Below, piece by piece: positions 1 through 9,077 of a stretch of DNA of 39,067 nucleotides. Made by a program: the position numbers and the translations under genes. The notes under the pieces were generated by a model. The model was not told where the DNA came from. It saw only the letters and a program-made list of their open reading frames with translations, and searched no databases. Location of the stretch: the NCBI GenBank assembly GCA_025458085.1, contig JALOTC010000005.1, positions 1 through 39,067 of the forward strand, given 5' to 3'. Each line of letters starts with the position of its first letter. Within the stretch, counting starts at the first letter, position 1. The stretch is from Cypionkella sp. Its GTDB lineage: Bacteria; Pseudomonadota; Alphaproteobacteria; Rhodobacterales; Rhodobacteraceae.

Positions 1-497
1 AAAGCCGCGTCCAGCAGCCGCGCAAGCGGCGCAAGCGCATTGGTCGTGCAAGAGGCGTTCGACACAATCGCCTGCCCCGCCAAAGCCCCCTCATTCGCGC
101 CCAAAACCACCGTCACATCGGCAGCACCCGAAGGGCCAGAGATCAGCACCCGCCGCGCCCCTGCCCTTAGGCCCCGCTCGGCCACGTCCCGCGCCTCGGC
201 CCGGCCGGTGCATTCCATCACCACATCCACGCCGTTCAGGTCCATCCGCGACAGATCCGCTTCGCGCGAGAGTAGGATCGCTCGGCCATTCACCACCAGC
301 GCGCCATGCTCAAGCGCGACCGTGCCACGCCACGGGCCAAAGGTGCTGTCATATTCAAAAAGATAAGCGCACATCTCTGGCGTGGCGATGTCATTGATCC
401 CCACCACCTCCAGCCCTGGCCAGCGATGCGGTGCCTCGGCCCAAGCGCGCAGCACGCTGCGCCCGATCCGCCCGAACCCATTGATGAAAACGCGCAT
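1..497 (-). CDS. gap: Type I glyceraldehyde-3-phosphate dehydrogenase, partial (C-terminus outside window)
   Basis: Reverse-strand translation from ATG at 497: MRVFINGFGRIGRSVLRAWAE...INDI...FEYDSTFGPWRG...SNASCTTNALAP; Rossmann GFGRIGR and catalytic SCTTN motifs. Confidence 0.93.
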   Translation of the reverse strand, partial: MRVFINGFGRIGRSVLRAWAEAPHRWPGLEVVGINDIATPEMCAYLFEYDSTFGPWRGTVALEHGALVVNGRAILLSREADLSRMDLNGVDVVMECTGRAEARDVAERGLRAGARRVLISGPSGAADVTVVLGANEGALAGQAIVSNASCTTNALAPLARLLDAA

Positions 498-577
498 GGC
501 TCACCTCCTGCCCCACGCAGGTTCACCACGGCCCAGAGGCCACGGCAAGACCGGCTTTGTCATGGATACAAGAGGCG

Positions 578-1493
578 TCAGACCGCGACCGTCGTGCCCA
601 TGCCACGCTCGCGCGCCCGCGTCACCGCCATTGCCGCCACGGCAAGGTCTTGCAGCCCCACGCCCGTCCCATCAAACAGCGTGATCTCGCTTGCCGATTG
701 GCGGCCCTTGTGGCGGCCGGTCAGCACATCGCCCAGCGGCGTGATCGCGCTCGCCTCCAGCGTGCCCGCCGCCACCGCATGCTGCGCCTCGCCAATGCTG
801 ATGCTCTGCGCCACCTCATCGGTAAAGACCGACGCCGCCGCCACCAGCGCGGGGTCCACCTCCTGCTTGCCCTTGGTATCGGTGCCCATACAGGCCAGAT
901 GCGTGCCGGGGGCCACATGCTGGGCCAACCTCCACCATCCGCTCCAGCGGCACCGCCTCGAACGGCAGGCCAAGCTCGGCCGCCACCTCGCCCAGTTTGG
1001 GCAGCATGTCGGGGTGATAATTCCACGCGATCACCCGGTCAAACTGGCGCACCCGTGCGGCCGCGCGCAACTGGAACCCGGCCTGATGGCCTGCCCCCAC
1101 AATGCCCAGAACCCGCGCCTCTGGCCGGGCAAGGCGGTCAATCGAAATCGCACTCGCCGCGGCCGTGCGCAGCGCCGTCAGCAGGTTCCCCCCCACCATG
1201 GCCTGTGGCCGCCCAGTCTCCGGGTCAAACAGGAACACGCTCGACTGGTGATTGATCATGCCCTTGGCGGCATTGCCGGGGAAATAGCCCCCAGCCTTCA
1301 CCCCCAACTGCCCGCCCGCGCGGTCCAGCCCGGATTTGAACCCATACTGCCGCCCCTCGCCCAGAGCCTCGCGCACGACCGGAAAGTTATAGGCATCGCC
1401 CCGCGACATGGCGGCAAAGCAGGCCTCCACAGCGGCAAAGGCATCGGCGGGGGAAACGAGGTCGGCAATCAGGGCTTCGGGCACGATCAGCAT
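578..1493 (-). pseudogene. bhcD: Iminosuccinate reductase (ornithine cyclodeaminase/mu-crystallin family), reading frame disrupted
   Basis: Frame 1 MLIVPEALIADLVSPADAF...GIVGAGHQAGFQLRAA...LERMVE, then continuation in another frame LAQHVAPGTHLACMGTDTKGKQEV...; break near 930; position in bhc cluster. Confidence 0.85.
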
Positions 1494-1702
1494 GGCATCT
1501 CCTTACCGGGCCGCGACCCGGCCTGTCTTATGATGGGCGAAACGCGCCGCCCCTTGGGGGGATCAGGCCGGGCAATGCCCGGCCTGCCGCGTGTTTTCTG
1601 ACCCGCGCGCGATTTTGCGCGCGGATGTACGGGGGGTGTACAGGGGGTGTACACAGGGTGACATGTCGTTTTTTCCCCTATCGCCCCCTGCCTCAGACCC
1701 GA

Positions 1703-2785
1703 TCAATAGGCCTTTCCGCGGGCCGAAACCGGCCAAACCACCTCGACCTTGCCGCCCCGCACGCCCACATACCAGTCGTGAACATTGCAGGTCGGGTCAC
1801 AATGCCCCGGCACCAACCGCAGCTTGTCATTGATCACCGGCAGACCGGAGTCGACCGATTGCGCCTTCAACCCGGCATCGACAATGGCCTTATCCGCCTT
1901 GGCATGCGACATGACCGAGGTCAGGATGAACAGCGCATTTTCCCATTCGCCTTGGTCGATCCGCTTGCCATCCTTGTCCAGAATCCGGCCATAATCCGCA
2001 TCCATAAAGGCATAGGACCCACACTGAAGTTCGTTGTAAACTCCTGAAGTGCTTTCAAAATAATAGGAGCCGGTGCCGCCGCCGCCCACGATATCGCACT
2101 CCAGCCCCTCGGCCTTCAGCGTATCGACAGCGTCCTTCACCATCGCCACGGCAATGTCGATCTTGGCCTTGCGGTCGTCATAGCTGTCCATGTGCTGCAT
2201 CGCGCCCTGATAGGCTTGCAGACCGCTGAACTTCAGCCCCGGTGCCGCGTCGATGGCCTTGGCAATCGCCACAACCTCGGGCGTGGTCTTGACCCCACAG
2301 CGCCCCGCGCCGCAGTCAATCTCCACCAGACATTCGATGGTCGTGCCATGCTTCACCGCCGCCGCCGACAGGTCTGCCACATTGGCAATGTCGTCCACGC
2401 AAACGATCGTCCGCGCGCCCAGCTTGGGGATACGCGCCAAACGGTCAATCTTGGCAGGGTCCCGCACCTGATTGGAGACCAGCACATCCTTGATCCCACC
2501 CCGGGCAAAGACCTCGGCCTCGCTCACCTTCTGGCAGCACACGCCACAGGAACCTCCCAAGGATTCCTGCAACTTAGCCACATCGACCGACTTGTGCATC
2601 TTGCCATGAACGCGGTGGCGCATGCCTTGCGACCGGGCATAATCGCCCATCTTCTTGATGTTGCGCTCCAGTGCGTCCAGATCAAGGATCAGGCACGGCG
2701 TCTGAATATCCGCCTCATCCATCCCCGGCAGGGCGGGAATGTCGTAACCAACCTCAAGACCTTCGAATTTCGTGTGCGAGTTCAT
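1703..2785 (-). CDS. bhcC: beta-hydroxyaspartate aldolase (D-threonine aldolase/DSD1-like, PLP), with an apparent internal in-frame deletion
   Basis: MNSHTKFEGLEVGYDIPALPGMDEADIQTPCLILDLDALERNIKKMGDYA... PGHCDPTCNVHDWYVGVRGGKVEVVWPVSARGKAY; jump from DSGLPV to INDKLRLVPGHCDP. Confidence 0.88.
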   Translation of the reverse strand: MNSHTKFEGLEVGYDIPALPGMDEADIQTPCLILDLDALERNIKKMGDYARSQGMRHRVHGKMHKSVDVAKLQESLGGSCGVCCQKVSEAEVFARGGIKDVLVSNQVRDPAKIDRLARIPKLGARTIVCVDDIANVADLSAAAVKHGTTIECLVEIDCGAGRCGVKTTPEVVAIAKAIDAAPGLKFSGLQAYQGAMQHMDSYDDRKAKIDIAVAMVKDAVDTLKAEGLECDIVGGGGTGSYYFESTSGVYNELQCGSYAFMDADYGRILDKDGKRIDQGEWENALFILTSVMSHAKADKAIVDAGLKAQSVDSGLPVINDKLRLVPGHCDPTCNVHDWYVGVRGGKVEVVWPVSARGKAY

Positions 2786-2789
2786 GGGC

Positions 2790-3761
2790 TTAACCTTTCA
2801 TCCAAGGGAGAGTGTCCAGATCGACATTGCCGCCGGTGATGATCACACCGACCCGCTTGCCCCGGAACACTTCCGGGTTCTTCAAAATCGTTGCCAAAGG
2901 CACCGCGCAAGACGGCTCCATGACAATCTTCATCCGCTTCCATGTCTGCTTCATCGCGTCGATGATTTCCTCCTCGGTCGCGGTGAAAATGTCGCTGACA
3001 TGGTTCTGCACGAAATGCCATGTCAGGTCCTTCAACGGCACTTTCAACCCATCGGCGATGGTTTCCGGCGCGTCATCGGCGATGATGTGACCCGCCTTGA
3101 AACTGCGATAGGCATCATCCGCATTCAGCGGTTCTGCCGCATAAACCTTCACATCCGGCGCGATGGAAGACATGGTCAGACAGGTGCCAGACACCATGCC
3201 ACCCCCGCCAATCGGCGCGATCACGGCATCAAGCCCTTCTACCTGCTCCAAAAGTTCACGCGAACAGGTCGCCTGCCCCGCCACCACGCGCGGGTCGTTA
3301 TAGGGGTGAACAAATTCGCCCCCCGTCCGCCCCTGCACTTCGGCAAAGACGGCCTCACGGCTAGAGGTGGAGGGTTCGCATTCCGTAATCACCCCGCCAT
3401 AGCCCCGCACGGCATCCTTCTTGGCTTGCGGCGCTGTGCGCGGCATCACCACATTGCACGGAATTCCCCGCCGACCAGCCGCATAGGAGAGCGACAGCGC
3501 ATGGTTGCCGCTGGAATGCGTGCATACGCCCAGTTTGGCCTGTTCCTCATCCAAGCCAAAAACAGCATTGCAGGCCCCGCGCACCTTGAACGCGCCCGCC
3601 TTCTGGAAATTCTCGCATTTGAAGAACAGCTCGGCCCCCGTCAGCTCATTGAAATAGCTGGAGGTCAGAACGGGCGTCCGGTGAATATAGGGACGAATAC
3701 GGTCATGCGCCGCGATCACATCGTCGAATGTCGGCACATACATGGGGGTCATATCCTTCAT
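2790..3761 (-). CDS. bhcB: beta-hydroxyaspartate dehydratase (threonine/serine dehydratase-like, PLP)
   Basis: FKCENFQKAGAFKVRGACNAV, SSGNHALSLSYAA, GGGGMVSGTCL; position in bhc cluster. Confidence 0.88.
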   Translation of the reverse strand: MKDMTPMYVPTFDDVIAAHDRIRPYIHRTPVLTSSYFNELTGAELFFKCENFQKAGAFKVRGACNAVFGLDEEQAKLGVCTHSSGNHALSLSYAAGRRGIPCNVVMPRTAPQAKKDAVRGYGGVITECEPSTSSREAVFAEVQGRTGGEFVHPYNDPRVVAGQATCSRELLEQVEGLDAVIAPIGGGGMVSGTCLTMSSIAPDVKVYAAEPLNADDAYRSFKAGHIIADDAPETIADGLKVPLKDLTWHFVQNHVSDIFTATEEEIIDAMKQTWKRMKIVMEPSCAVPLATILKNPEVFRGKRVGVIITGGNVDLDTLPWMKG

Positions 3762-3783
3762 GGTAGCCTCTTCATCTGTTCAC

Positions 3784-3815
3784 AAATATCCCGGGGGTCC
3801 GGGGGCAGAGCCCCC
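3784..3815 (-). repeat. GC-rich intergenic repeat, copy 1 (GGGGGCTCTGCCCCCGGACCCCCGGGATATTT on minus strand)
   Basis: 32-bp element between bhcB and bhcA; closely matches 21890-21921; perfect 8-bp hairpin arms ccgggggc/gcccccgg at 3799-3817. Confidence 0.75.
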
Positions 3816-3839
3816 GGCGGTCGGCACCTGATCCGGCGC

Positions 3840-5030
3840 TTATTCCGCAGCCTGCGCCAGTGCGGCATCGCCACCGCGGTAAAAGTCCTGCGCCGCCGCC
3901 ACACCGGATCCAAGCCGCACCGGCCAACCCAGATCAGCCATGCACATCTCGGCCGTAGCGAGTCCAGCGAGCACCATGACATCGGTCAGCATCCCCAGAT
4001 GGCCGATGCGGAACACCTTGCCCGCCACTTCGCCCAAGCCCACGCCAAAGGCCACGCCGTATTTCTCGGCCGCGAGTTTCACCAGGTCGGTCCCGTTGCA
4101 GCCGGGCGGCACGACAACAGCGGTGATCGTGTCGGAGTACAAATCGGGCGAGGCCGCGCAGGGCCGCATCCCCCAAGCCTTCACCGCGCGGCGCACGCCT
4201 TCGGCAAGCCGGTGATGGCGGGCGTAAACCGACTCCAGCCCTTCGTCCTCCAGCATCTCGATCGACCGGGCTAGGCCCGCGATCAACCCGACGGCGGGGG
4301 TATAGGGATAGCCACCGGCGGCATAGCTTTTCAGCATGTCACGAAAATCAAAGAAGGTCCGCGGCAGCGTCGCCGTTTCCATCGCCGCAATCGCCTTCGG
4401 GCTGACGCCAAGGATGGCCAGACCCGCGGGCAGCATGAAGCCTTTCTGGCTTCCCGCCACGGCGATATCAACACCCCAAGCCCCCATATCAAAGGGCATA
4501 GAGGCGATGGAAGACACGCCATCCACGAACAACAACGCCTGATGGCCCGCCGCATCCATCGCGCGGCGGATACCCGCGATATCGGAACGCACGCCTGTCG
4601 CGGTTTCGTTATGCGTAGCCAAGACAGCCTTGATCCGGCCCGTGGTATCGGCCTTCAGCGCGGCCTCGATCCGATCCAACGGCGCGCCTTCACCCCATGG
4701 GGTTTCGATGATCTCCACCTGCAACCCATGGCGCTGGCACATATCGATCCAGCGGTGGCTGAACATGCCAAAGCGCGCGGCCAGAACTGTATCACCGGCG
4801 CAGAGCGTGTTCGAAATCGCCGCTTCCCAGCCGCCTGTTCCGGTCGATGGCAGAATAATGACCTCGCCCTCGCTCATCTTCAGCACGCGGCGCACACCTT
4901 CAACGGCGGGCTTGAACATCCGCGCGAAGGCTGGGCTGCGATGATCGATCGTCGGCATGTCACAAGCCTTGCGGATCGCCTCGGGCATGTTGGTCGGGCC
5001 GGGAATGAAAACTGGATTCTGGAAAGACAC
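3840..5030 (-). CDS. bhcA: Aspartate-glyoxylate aminotransferase (class V, PLP)
   Basis: VSFQNPVFIPGPTNMPEAIRKACDMPTIDHRSPAF...PSTGTGGWEAAISNTL...GSQKGFMLPAGLA; GTG start at 5030 preferred over the longer ORF start at 5195, which would run through the promoter region. Confidence 0.88.
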   Translation of the reverse strand: MSFQNPVFIPGPTNMPEAIRKACDMPTIDHRSPAFARMFKPAVEGVRRVLKMSEGEVIILPSTGTGGWEAAISNTLCAGDTVLAARFGMFSHRWIDMCQRHGLQVEIIETPWGEGAPLDRIEAALKADTTGRIKAVLATHNETATGVRSDIAGIRRAMDAAGHQALLFVDGVSSIASMPFDMGAWGVDIAVAGSQKGFMLPAGLAILGVSPKAIAAMETATLPRTFFDFRDMLKSYAAGGYPYTPAVGLIAGLARSIEMLEDEGLESVYARHHRLAEGVRRAVKAWGMRPCAASPDLYSDTITAVVVPPGCNGTDLVKLAAEKYGVAFGVGLGEVAGKVFRIGHLGMLTDVMVLAGLATAEMCMADLGWPVRLGSGVAAAQDFYRGGDAALAQAAE

Positions 5031-5103
5031 GACACGTTCCCCTTTCTGGCTGGGTACGGGTGCAGCATAGGTGCAGCATTCACAGGGCGCAATTTTTTCG
5101 AAA

Positions 5104-5129
5104 TTATTTTTCATCAGATGGAAAAATAA
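5104..5129. promoter_or_regulatory. Candidate operator: TTATTTTTC-N8-GAAAAATAA inverted repeat between bhcA and bhcR
   Basis: Perfect 9-bp arms 5104-5112 and 5121-5129 in an AT-rich divergent intergenic region. Confidence 0.6.
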
Positions 5130-5166
5130 CTTTTTTGATTGCAAAACAAAGGATAACGCTTTTTCA

Positions 5167-6024
5167 ATGGACAGTGACAGAGTCAGCGCGCCCAAGGACT
5201 TTGAAGCAATGGCCGATACTGCACGCCCCCGTGGACGCCCGCGGGCCTTTCAGGACAAGACCGATCAGAATACGATTCAAGCACTTGACCGTGCGCTTGG
5301 CCTTCTCGCGATCCTTGCTGCCAACCCCGGATTGACCTTGTCCGATCTTGCCAGCGAAAGCGGGCAGGCGGTGGCCACCGTCTATCGCGCCCTCGTGACG
5401 CTGCAGACCCATGGCATGGTGGAATGCGAAGAACAGGGGCAGCTTTGGCACATTGGCTCCGGCGCGTTCCGCGTCGGGTCGGCCTTCTTGCGGCGCACAA
5501 AGGTCGTGGAGCGCGCGCGCCAACCGATGGACAGCCTGATGCGCGATACAGGCGAAACCGCAAACCTTGGGGTCGAGGTGCAGGATGAGGTTCTGTTCCT
5601 AAGTCAGGTTGAAACGCATGAGGCGATCCGCGCCTTCTTCCCCCCCGGCACAAAGGCGCCCATGCATGTGAGCGGCATCGGCAAGGCGTTGCTCGCTTGG
5701 TATCCCGAAGATCGGGTGCGCGGGATCGTCGCGCGGCGGGGCCTGTCGCGCTTTACCTCGCTGACCCATACTTCGGAAGTGGCACTTCTGCGCGATCTGG
5801 CACGGACGCGAGAGCGCGGTTATGCCATTGATGATCAGGAACGCGCCGAAGGCATGCGCTGCGTGGCGGCCCCGATCTTCAACGCACATGGCGAACCTGT
5901 GGCGGGCCTCTCTGTCTCTGGCCCCGCCTTCCGCATGGGGCTTTCCGACGCGGAACGGATCGGCGCGCAGGTTCGCGCCGCCGCCGACCGGGTGACAGAG
6001 GCGACAGGCGGCCTGCGCCCCTGA
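5167..6024 (+). CDS. bhcR: IclR-family transcriptional regulator, likely BhcR
   Basis: N-terminal HTH (LDRALGLLAILAANPGLTLSDLASESGQAVATVYRALVTL), IclR effector domain (MHVSGIGKALLAW, GYAIDDQERAEGMRCVAAPIF); divergent from bhcABCD. Confidence 0.88.
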   Translation: MDSDRVSAPKDFEAMADTARPRGRPRAFQDKTDQNTIQALDRALGLLAILAANPGLTLSDLASESGQAVATVYRALVTLQTHGMVECEEQGQLWHIGSGAFRVGSAFLRRTKVVERARQPMDSLMRDTGETANLGVEVQDEVLFLSQVETHEAIRAFFPPGTKAPMHVSGIGKALLAWYPEDRVRGIVARRGLSRFTSLTHTSEVALLRDLARTRERGYAIDDQERAEGMRCVAAPIFNAHGEPVAGLSVSGPAFRMGLSDAERIGAQVRAAADRVTEATGGLRP

Positions 6025-6028
6025 CCCA

Positions 6029-8335
6029 TCAGGTAAAGCGGTTGTCCCTCGGGAAGCCGCGCGGTGCCATCTTGCCTGCGCCTGCACGCGGGCCAAGCCA
6101 TTCTGTCAGATCGGGTTCCGTCCTCGTGCGTCCAGCAGGGTCTTTCCAAGAAAGCCCCTCGGCCAAGGCAAAGGTCACCACGTCCGACAGGCCACCATCC
6201 TTGTATTTCTGCAGCCGCACGCCTTTGCCCTTTGCCATTTCCGGCAGCTCGGCCAAGGGGAAGACCAGAAGCTTGCGGTTTTCGCCCACCACCGCGACGT
6301 GATCGCCCCGAACCGCACGCAGGGCGGCGGTAAAGACCCCATCCTTTACCGTCAGCACCTGCTTGCCTGCGCGGGTCTGGGCCAGCACCTCGTCCGATGG
6401 GACGATGAACCCATCCCCTGCGGTCGAGGCGACAAGCAATTTCTGGCCTGCGCGGAAGATGGTGAAATCCACGATTTCGGCATCATTCGGCAGGTCGATC
6501 ATCAGCCGGACAGGCTCGCCCATCCCCCGCCCACCGGGCAGGGCGGCGGCAGAGAGCGTATAAAACCGCCCATTCGCCGCCACCAGCAACAGGCGGTCGG
6601 TCGTTTCGGCATGGAAGGCAAAGCGCGGGCCATCGCCATCCTTGAACTTCTGCTCGGCGGCAAGGTCCACATGGCCCTTCATCGCCCGCACCCAGCCCAT
6701 GCGCGAACAGATGACGGTGATCGGCTCACGTTCGATCATCGCTTCCATCGGCACATCGGCCACCTCGCCCGCCTCGGCAAAGGTCGTGCGGCGGTCCCCG
6801 ATGGCGGTGCCTTTGCCAAATTGCTTGCGGATCGCCTCCAACTCTTCGCCGATGCGCTTCCATTGCAGGCGCTCGCTGTCCAAAAGGTCAGCCAGCCCGG
6901 CCCGTTCGGCCATCAAAGCATCGCGTTCGGCAATGAGTTCCAACTCTTCCAGACGCCGCAAGGACCGCAGGCGCATGTTGAGGATCGCCTCGGCCTGCAC
7001 CTCCGAAAGCTCGCCGTCTTGGCCCGTCACCGGGCTGCGGTAATCCTTTTCGCTGGTCGCCCGCACATGCGGCACGCCCCAGCGTTCGCGCATCAGGGCG
7101 GCCTTCGGCTCCTCGTCATAGCGGATGATGTCAATCACCCGGTCGAGGTTGAGGAAGGTGATGATGAAGCCTTCCAAAATCTCCAGCCGATGGTCGATCT
7201 TTTCGACACGATGTTCGGACCGGCGGCGCAGCACATCGCGGCGATGGTCAAGAAACGCGCGCAGCACCTCTTTCAACGAACAGACGCGCGGCACCTTGCC
7301 ATCAATCAGCACGTTCATGTTCAGGCTGAACCGACTTTCCAGATCGCTGTTCTTGAACAGCGCCCCCATCAGCACCTCTGGCTCCACATTCCGCGCGCGG
7401 GGTTCCAGCACGATGCGAATATCATCGGCGGATTCGTCGCGCACATCGGCCAGAAGCGGCACCTTCTTGGTCTGGATGATCTCGGCCAGCTTTTCGATCA
7501 GCTTGGATTTCTGGACCTGAAACGGAATTTCGGTGACGACGATCTGCCACGTGCCACGGCCCAGATCTTCCACCACCCATTTCGCCCGGGTGCGGATCGC
7601 GCCGCGCCCGGTTTCATAAGCCTCCACCAGCGCCTCGCGCGGCTCCACGATCACGCCTCCCGTGGGGAAATCGGGGCCGGGGATGATCTGCATCAGATCG
7701 GCGGTGGTGATCGACGGGTCGCGCAGCAGGGCGTGGCAGCCCTGAATCAATTCATCAAGGTTGTGGGGCGGGATATTGGTCGCCATCCCGACCGCAATCC
7801 CGCTGGAGCCATTCGCCAGAAGATTCGGAAAGGCCGCAGGCATGACCACCGGTTCTTCCAGCGTTCCGTCATAATTCGGGCGGAAGTCGACCGCGTTTTC
7901 GGTCAGCCCTTCCATCAGCGTTTCGGCAATGGCGGTCAGCCGCGCCTCGGTATAGCGGCTGGCGGCGGGGTTATCGCCATCGATATTGCCGAAATTGCCC
8001 TGCCCATCCACCAGCGGGTAGCGCATGTTGAAATCTTGGGCCAGACGCGCCATCGCATCATAGATCGCGGCATCGCCGTGGGGGTGATAGTTCCCCATCA
8101 CATCGCCCGAAATCTTGGCAGACTTCCGGAAAGCGCTTGTGGCCGAAAGCCGCAACTCGCGCATCGCGTACAAGATTCGCCGATGAACCGGTTTTAGCCC
8201 ATCACGTGCATCGGGCAGCGCGCGGTGCATGATGGTGGATAGCGCATAGGTCAGATAGCGCTCGCCAATCGCGCGCGACAGCGGTTCGGCCAGAAGCGAG
8301 GCCTCAATCTTGTTGTCATCATCGTCTGTGGACAT
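6029..8335 (-). CDS. parC: DNA topoisomerase IV subunit A
   Basis: [53 protein letters not shown], catalytic [13 protein letters not shown] start at 8335 (MSTDDDDNK). Confidence 0.95.
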   Translation of the reverse strand: MSTDDDDNKIEASLLAEPLSRAIGERYLTYALSTIMHRALPDARDGLKPVHRRILYAMRELRLSATSAFRKSAKISGDVMGNYHPHGDAAIYDAMARLAQDFNMRYPLVDGQGNFGNIDGDNPAASRYTEARLTAIAETLMEGLTENAVDFRPNYDGTLEEPVVMPAAFPNLLANGSSGIAVGMATNIPPHNLDELIQGCHALLRDPSITTADLMQIIPGPDFPTGGVIVEPREALVEAYETGRGAIRTRAKWVVEDLGRGTWQIVVTEIPFQVQKSKLIEKLAEIIQTKKVPLLADVRDESADDIRIVLEPRARNVEPEVLMGALFKNSDLESRFSLNMNVLIDGKVPRVCSLKEVLRAFLDHRRDVLRRRSEHRVEKIDHRLEILEGFIITFLNLDRVIDIIRYDEEPKAALMRERWGVPHVRATSEKDYRSPVTGQDGELSEVQAEAILNMRLRSLRRLEELELIAERDALMAERAGLADLLDSERLQWKRIGEELEAIRKQFGKGTAIGDRRTTFAEAGEVADVPMEAMIEREPITVICSRMGWVRAMKGHVDLAAEQKFKDGDGPRFAFHAETTDRLLLVAANGRFYTLSAAALPGGRGMGEPVRLMIDLPNDAEIVDFTIFRAGQKLLVASTAGDGFIVPSDEVLAQTRAGKQVLTVKDGVFTAALRAVRGDHVAVVGENRKLLVFPLAELPEMAKGKGVRLQKYKDGGLSDVVTFALAEGLSWKDPAGRTRTEPDLTEWLGPRAGAGKMAPRGFPRDNRFT

Positions 8336-8479
8336 GGATGTGGTGTAATCCGCACTGTTGATACGGTCCAGACAGAATTTCCGCAAAGCAAGGGGAAAGG
8401 GATGCAGATTTTCCACCCCATCCGTTTGGATAATGTGTTAACGCTCGGGTGTAATGAGTGAGTCAGGTACAGTTTCGTC

Positions 8480-8977
8480 ATGCTTCGGTGGACACTTCTC
8501 CTTTGTTTTGGGATCTACCTCACGCTTCAGATCGCAGGTGATGATCGGGGGCAGAAACGCGCGGGCCTTGTTGAGGCAGAAAAACAGCCAGCAGTCATTG
8601 GCCTATCTGAAACCGCGGCAACGCCCGTGCCTGCTGCGCAAGGACCTGTGGCCACACCTACGGATCCAAGGTTGGTTGAGGTCGCATTCACACCAAATGC
8701 ACCGCTCGTGTCACCCGCGGCCCAACGTGCACCTGAAGCTGAGCCTGCACCCGCCTCAGCCGCAGAAGATTTGGGCCAAATCATGTATGTCGCGGGCAGG
8801 TCGGTCAATGTGCGCGGCGGGCCCTCGACGAACAACCCAGTCGTCGGGCGGCTTGGCCGCGGCGAGGCTGTGCTTGTGGTCTGGGTTGAAGGCAATGGAT
8901 GGGCGCGTGTCCGTGTCGAAGGCGATGGAATAGATGGCTATATCTCGGCGGGCCTTCTGACCGATCAGGCTCCGTAA
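8480..8977 (+). CDS. SH3b-domain protein with N-terminal membrane/signal segment
   Basis: Hydrophobic N-terminus MLRWTLLLCFGIYLTLQIAG; C-terminal YVAGRSVNVRGGPSTNNPVVGRLGRGEAVLVV...GWARVRV...GYISAGLL. Confidence 0.8.
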   Translation: MLRWTLLLCFGIYLTLQIAGDDRGQKRAGLVEAEKQPAVIGLSETAATPVPAAQGPVATPTDPRLVEVAFTPNAPLVSPAAQRAPEAEPAPASAAEDLGQIMYVAGRSVNVRGGPSTNNPVVGRLGRGEAVLVVWVEGNGWARVRVEGDGIDGYISAGLLTDQAP

Positions 8978-9077
8978 CAGGTCAGAAATTCTGAACAAGG
9001 CCCCGTGATCGCCAATCAAAACCTTTGACAAGGGCGGTTCTTGCCCCGCATGAACCCGACCGGCAACGGGCAGGATC

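Noticed and set aside
306-1601. Long plus-strand ORF (431 aa) opposite gap/bhcD
   Set aside because: Antisense artefact of GC-rich codon usage; low-complexity R/P/A-rich translation and no recognisable domain, while the minus strand encodes gap and bhcD.
1565-1662. CRISPR or CRISPR-like array at the bhcC-bhcD spacer
   Set aside because: Repeat unit is only 5 conserved bp with 11-bp period, no unique spacers, and no cas genes in the window.
2772-4274. 500-aa plus-strand ORF opposite bhcB/bhcA
   Set aside because: Antisense shadow ORF rich in H/R/P/G; opposing genes are clearly conserved.
6299-8197. 632-aa plus-strand ORF opposite parC
   Set aside because: Same shadow effect; parC on the minus strand has all expected motifs.
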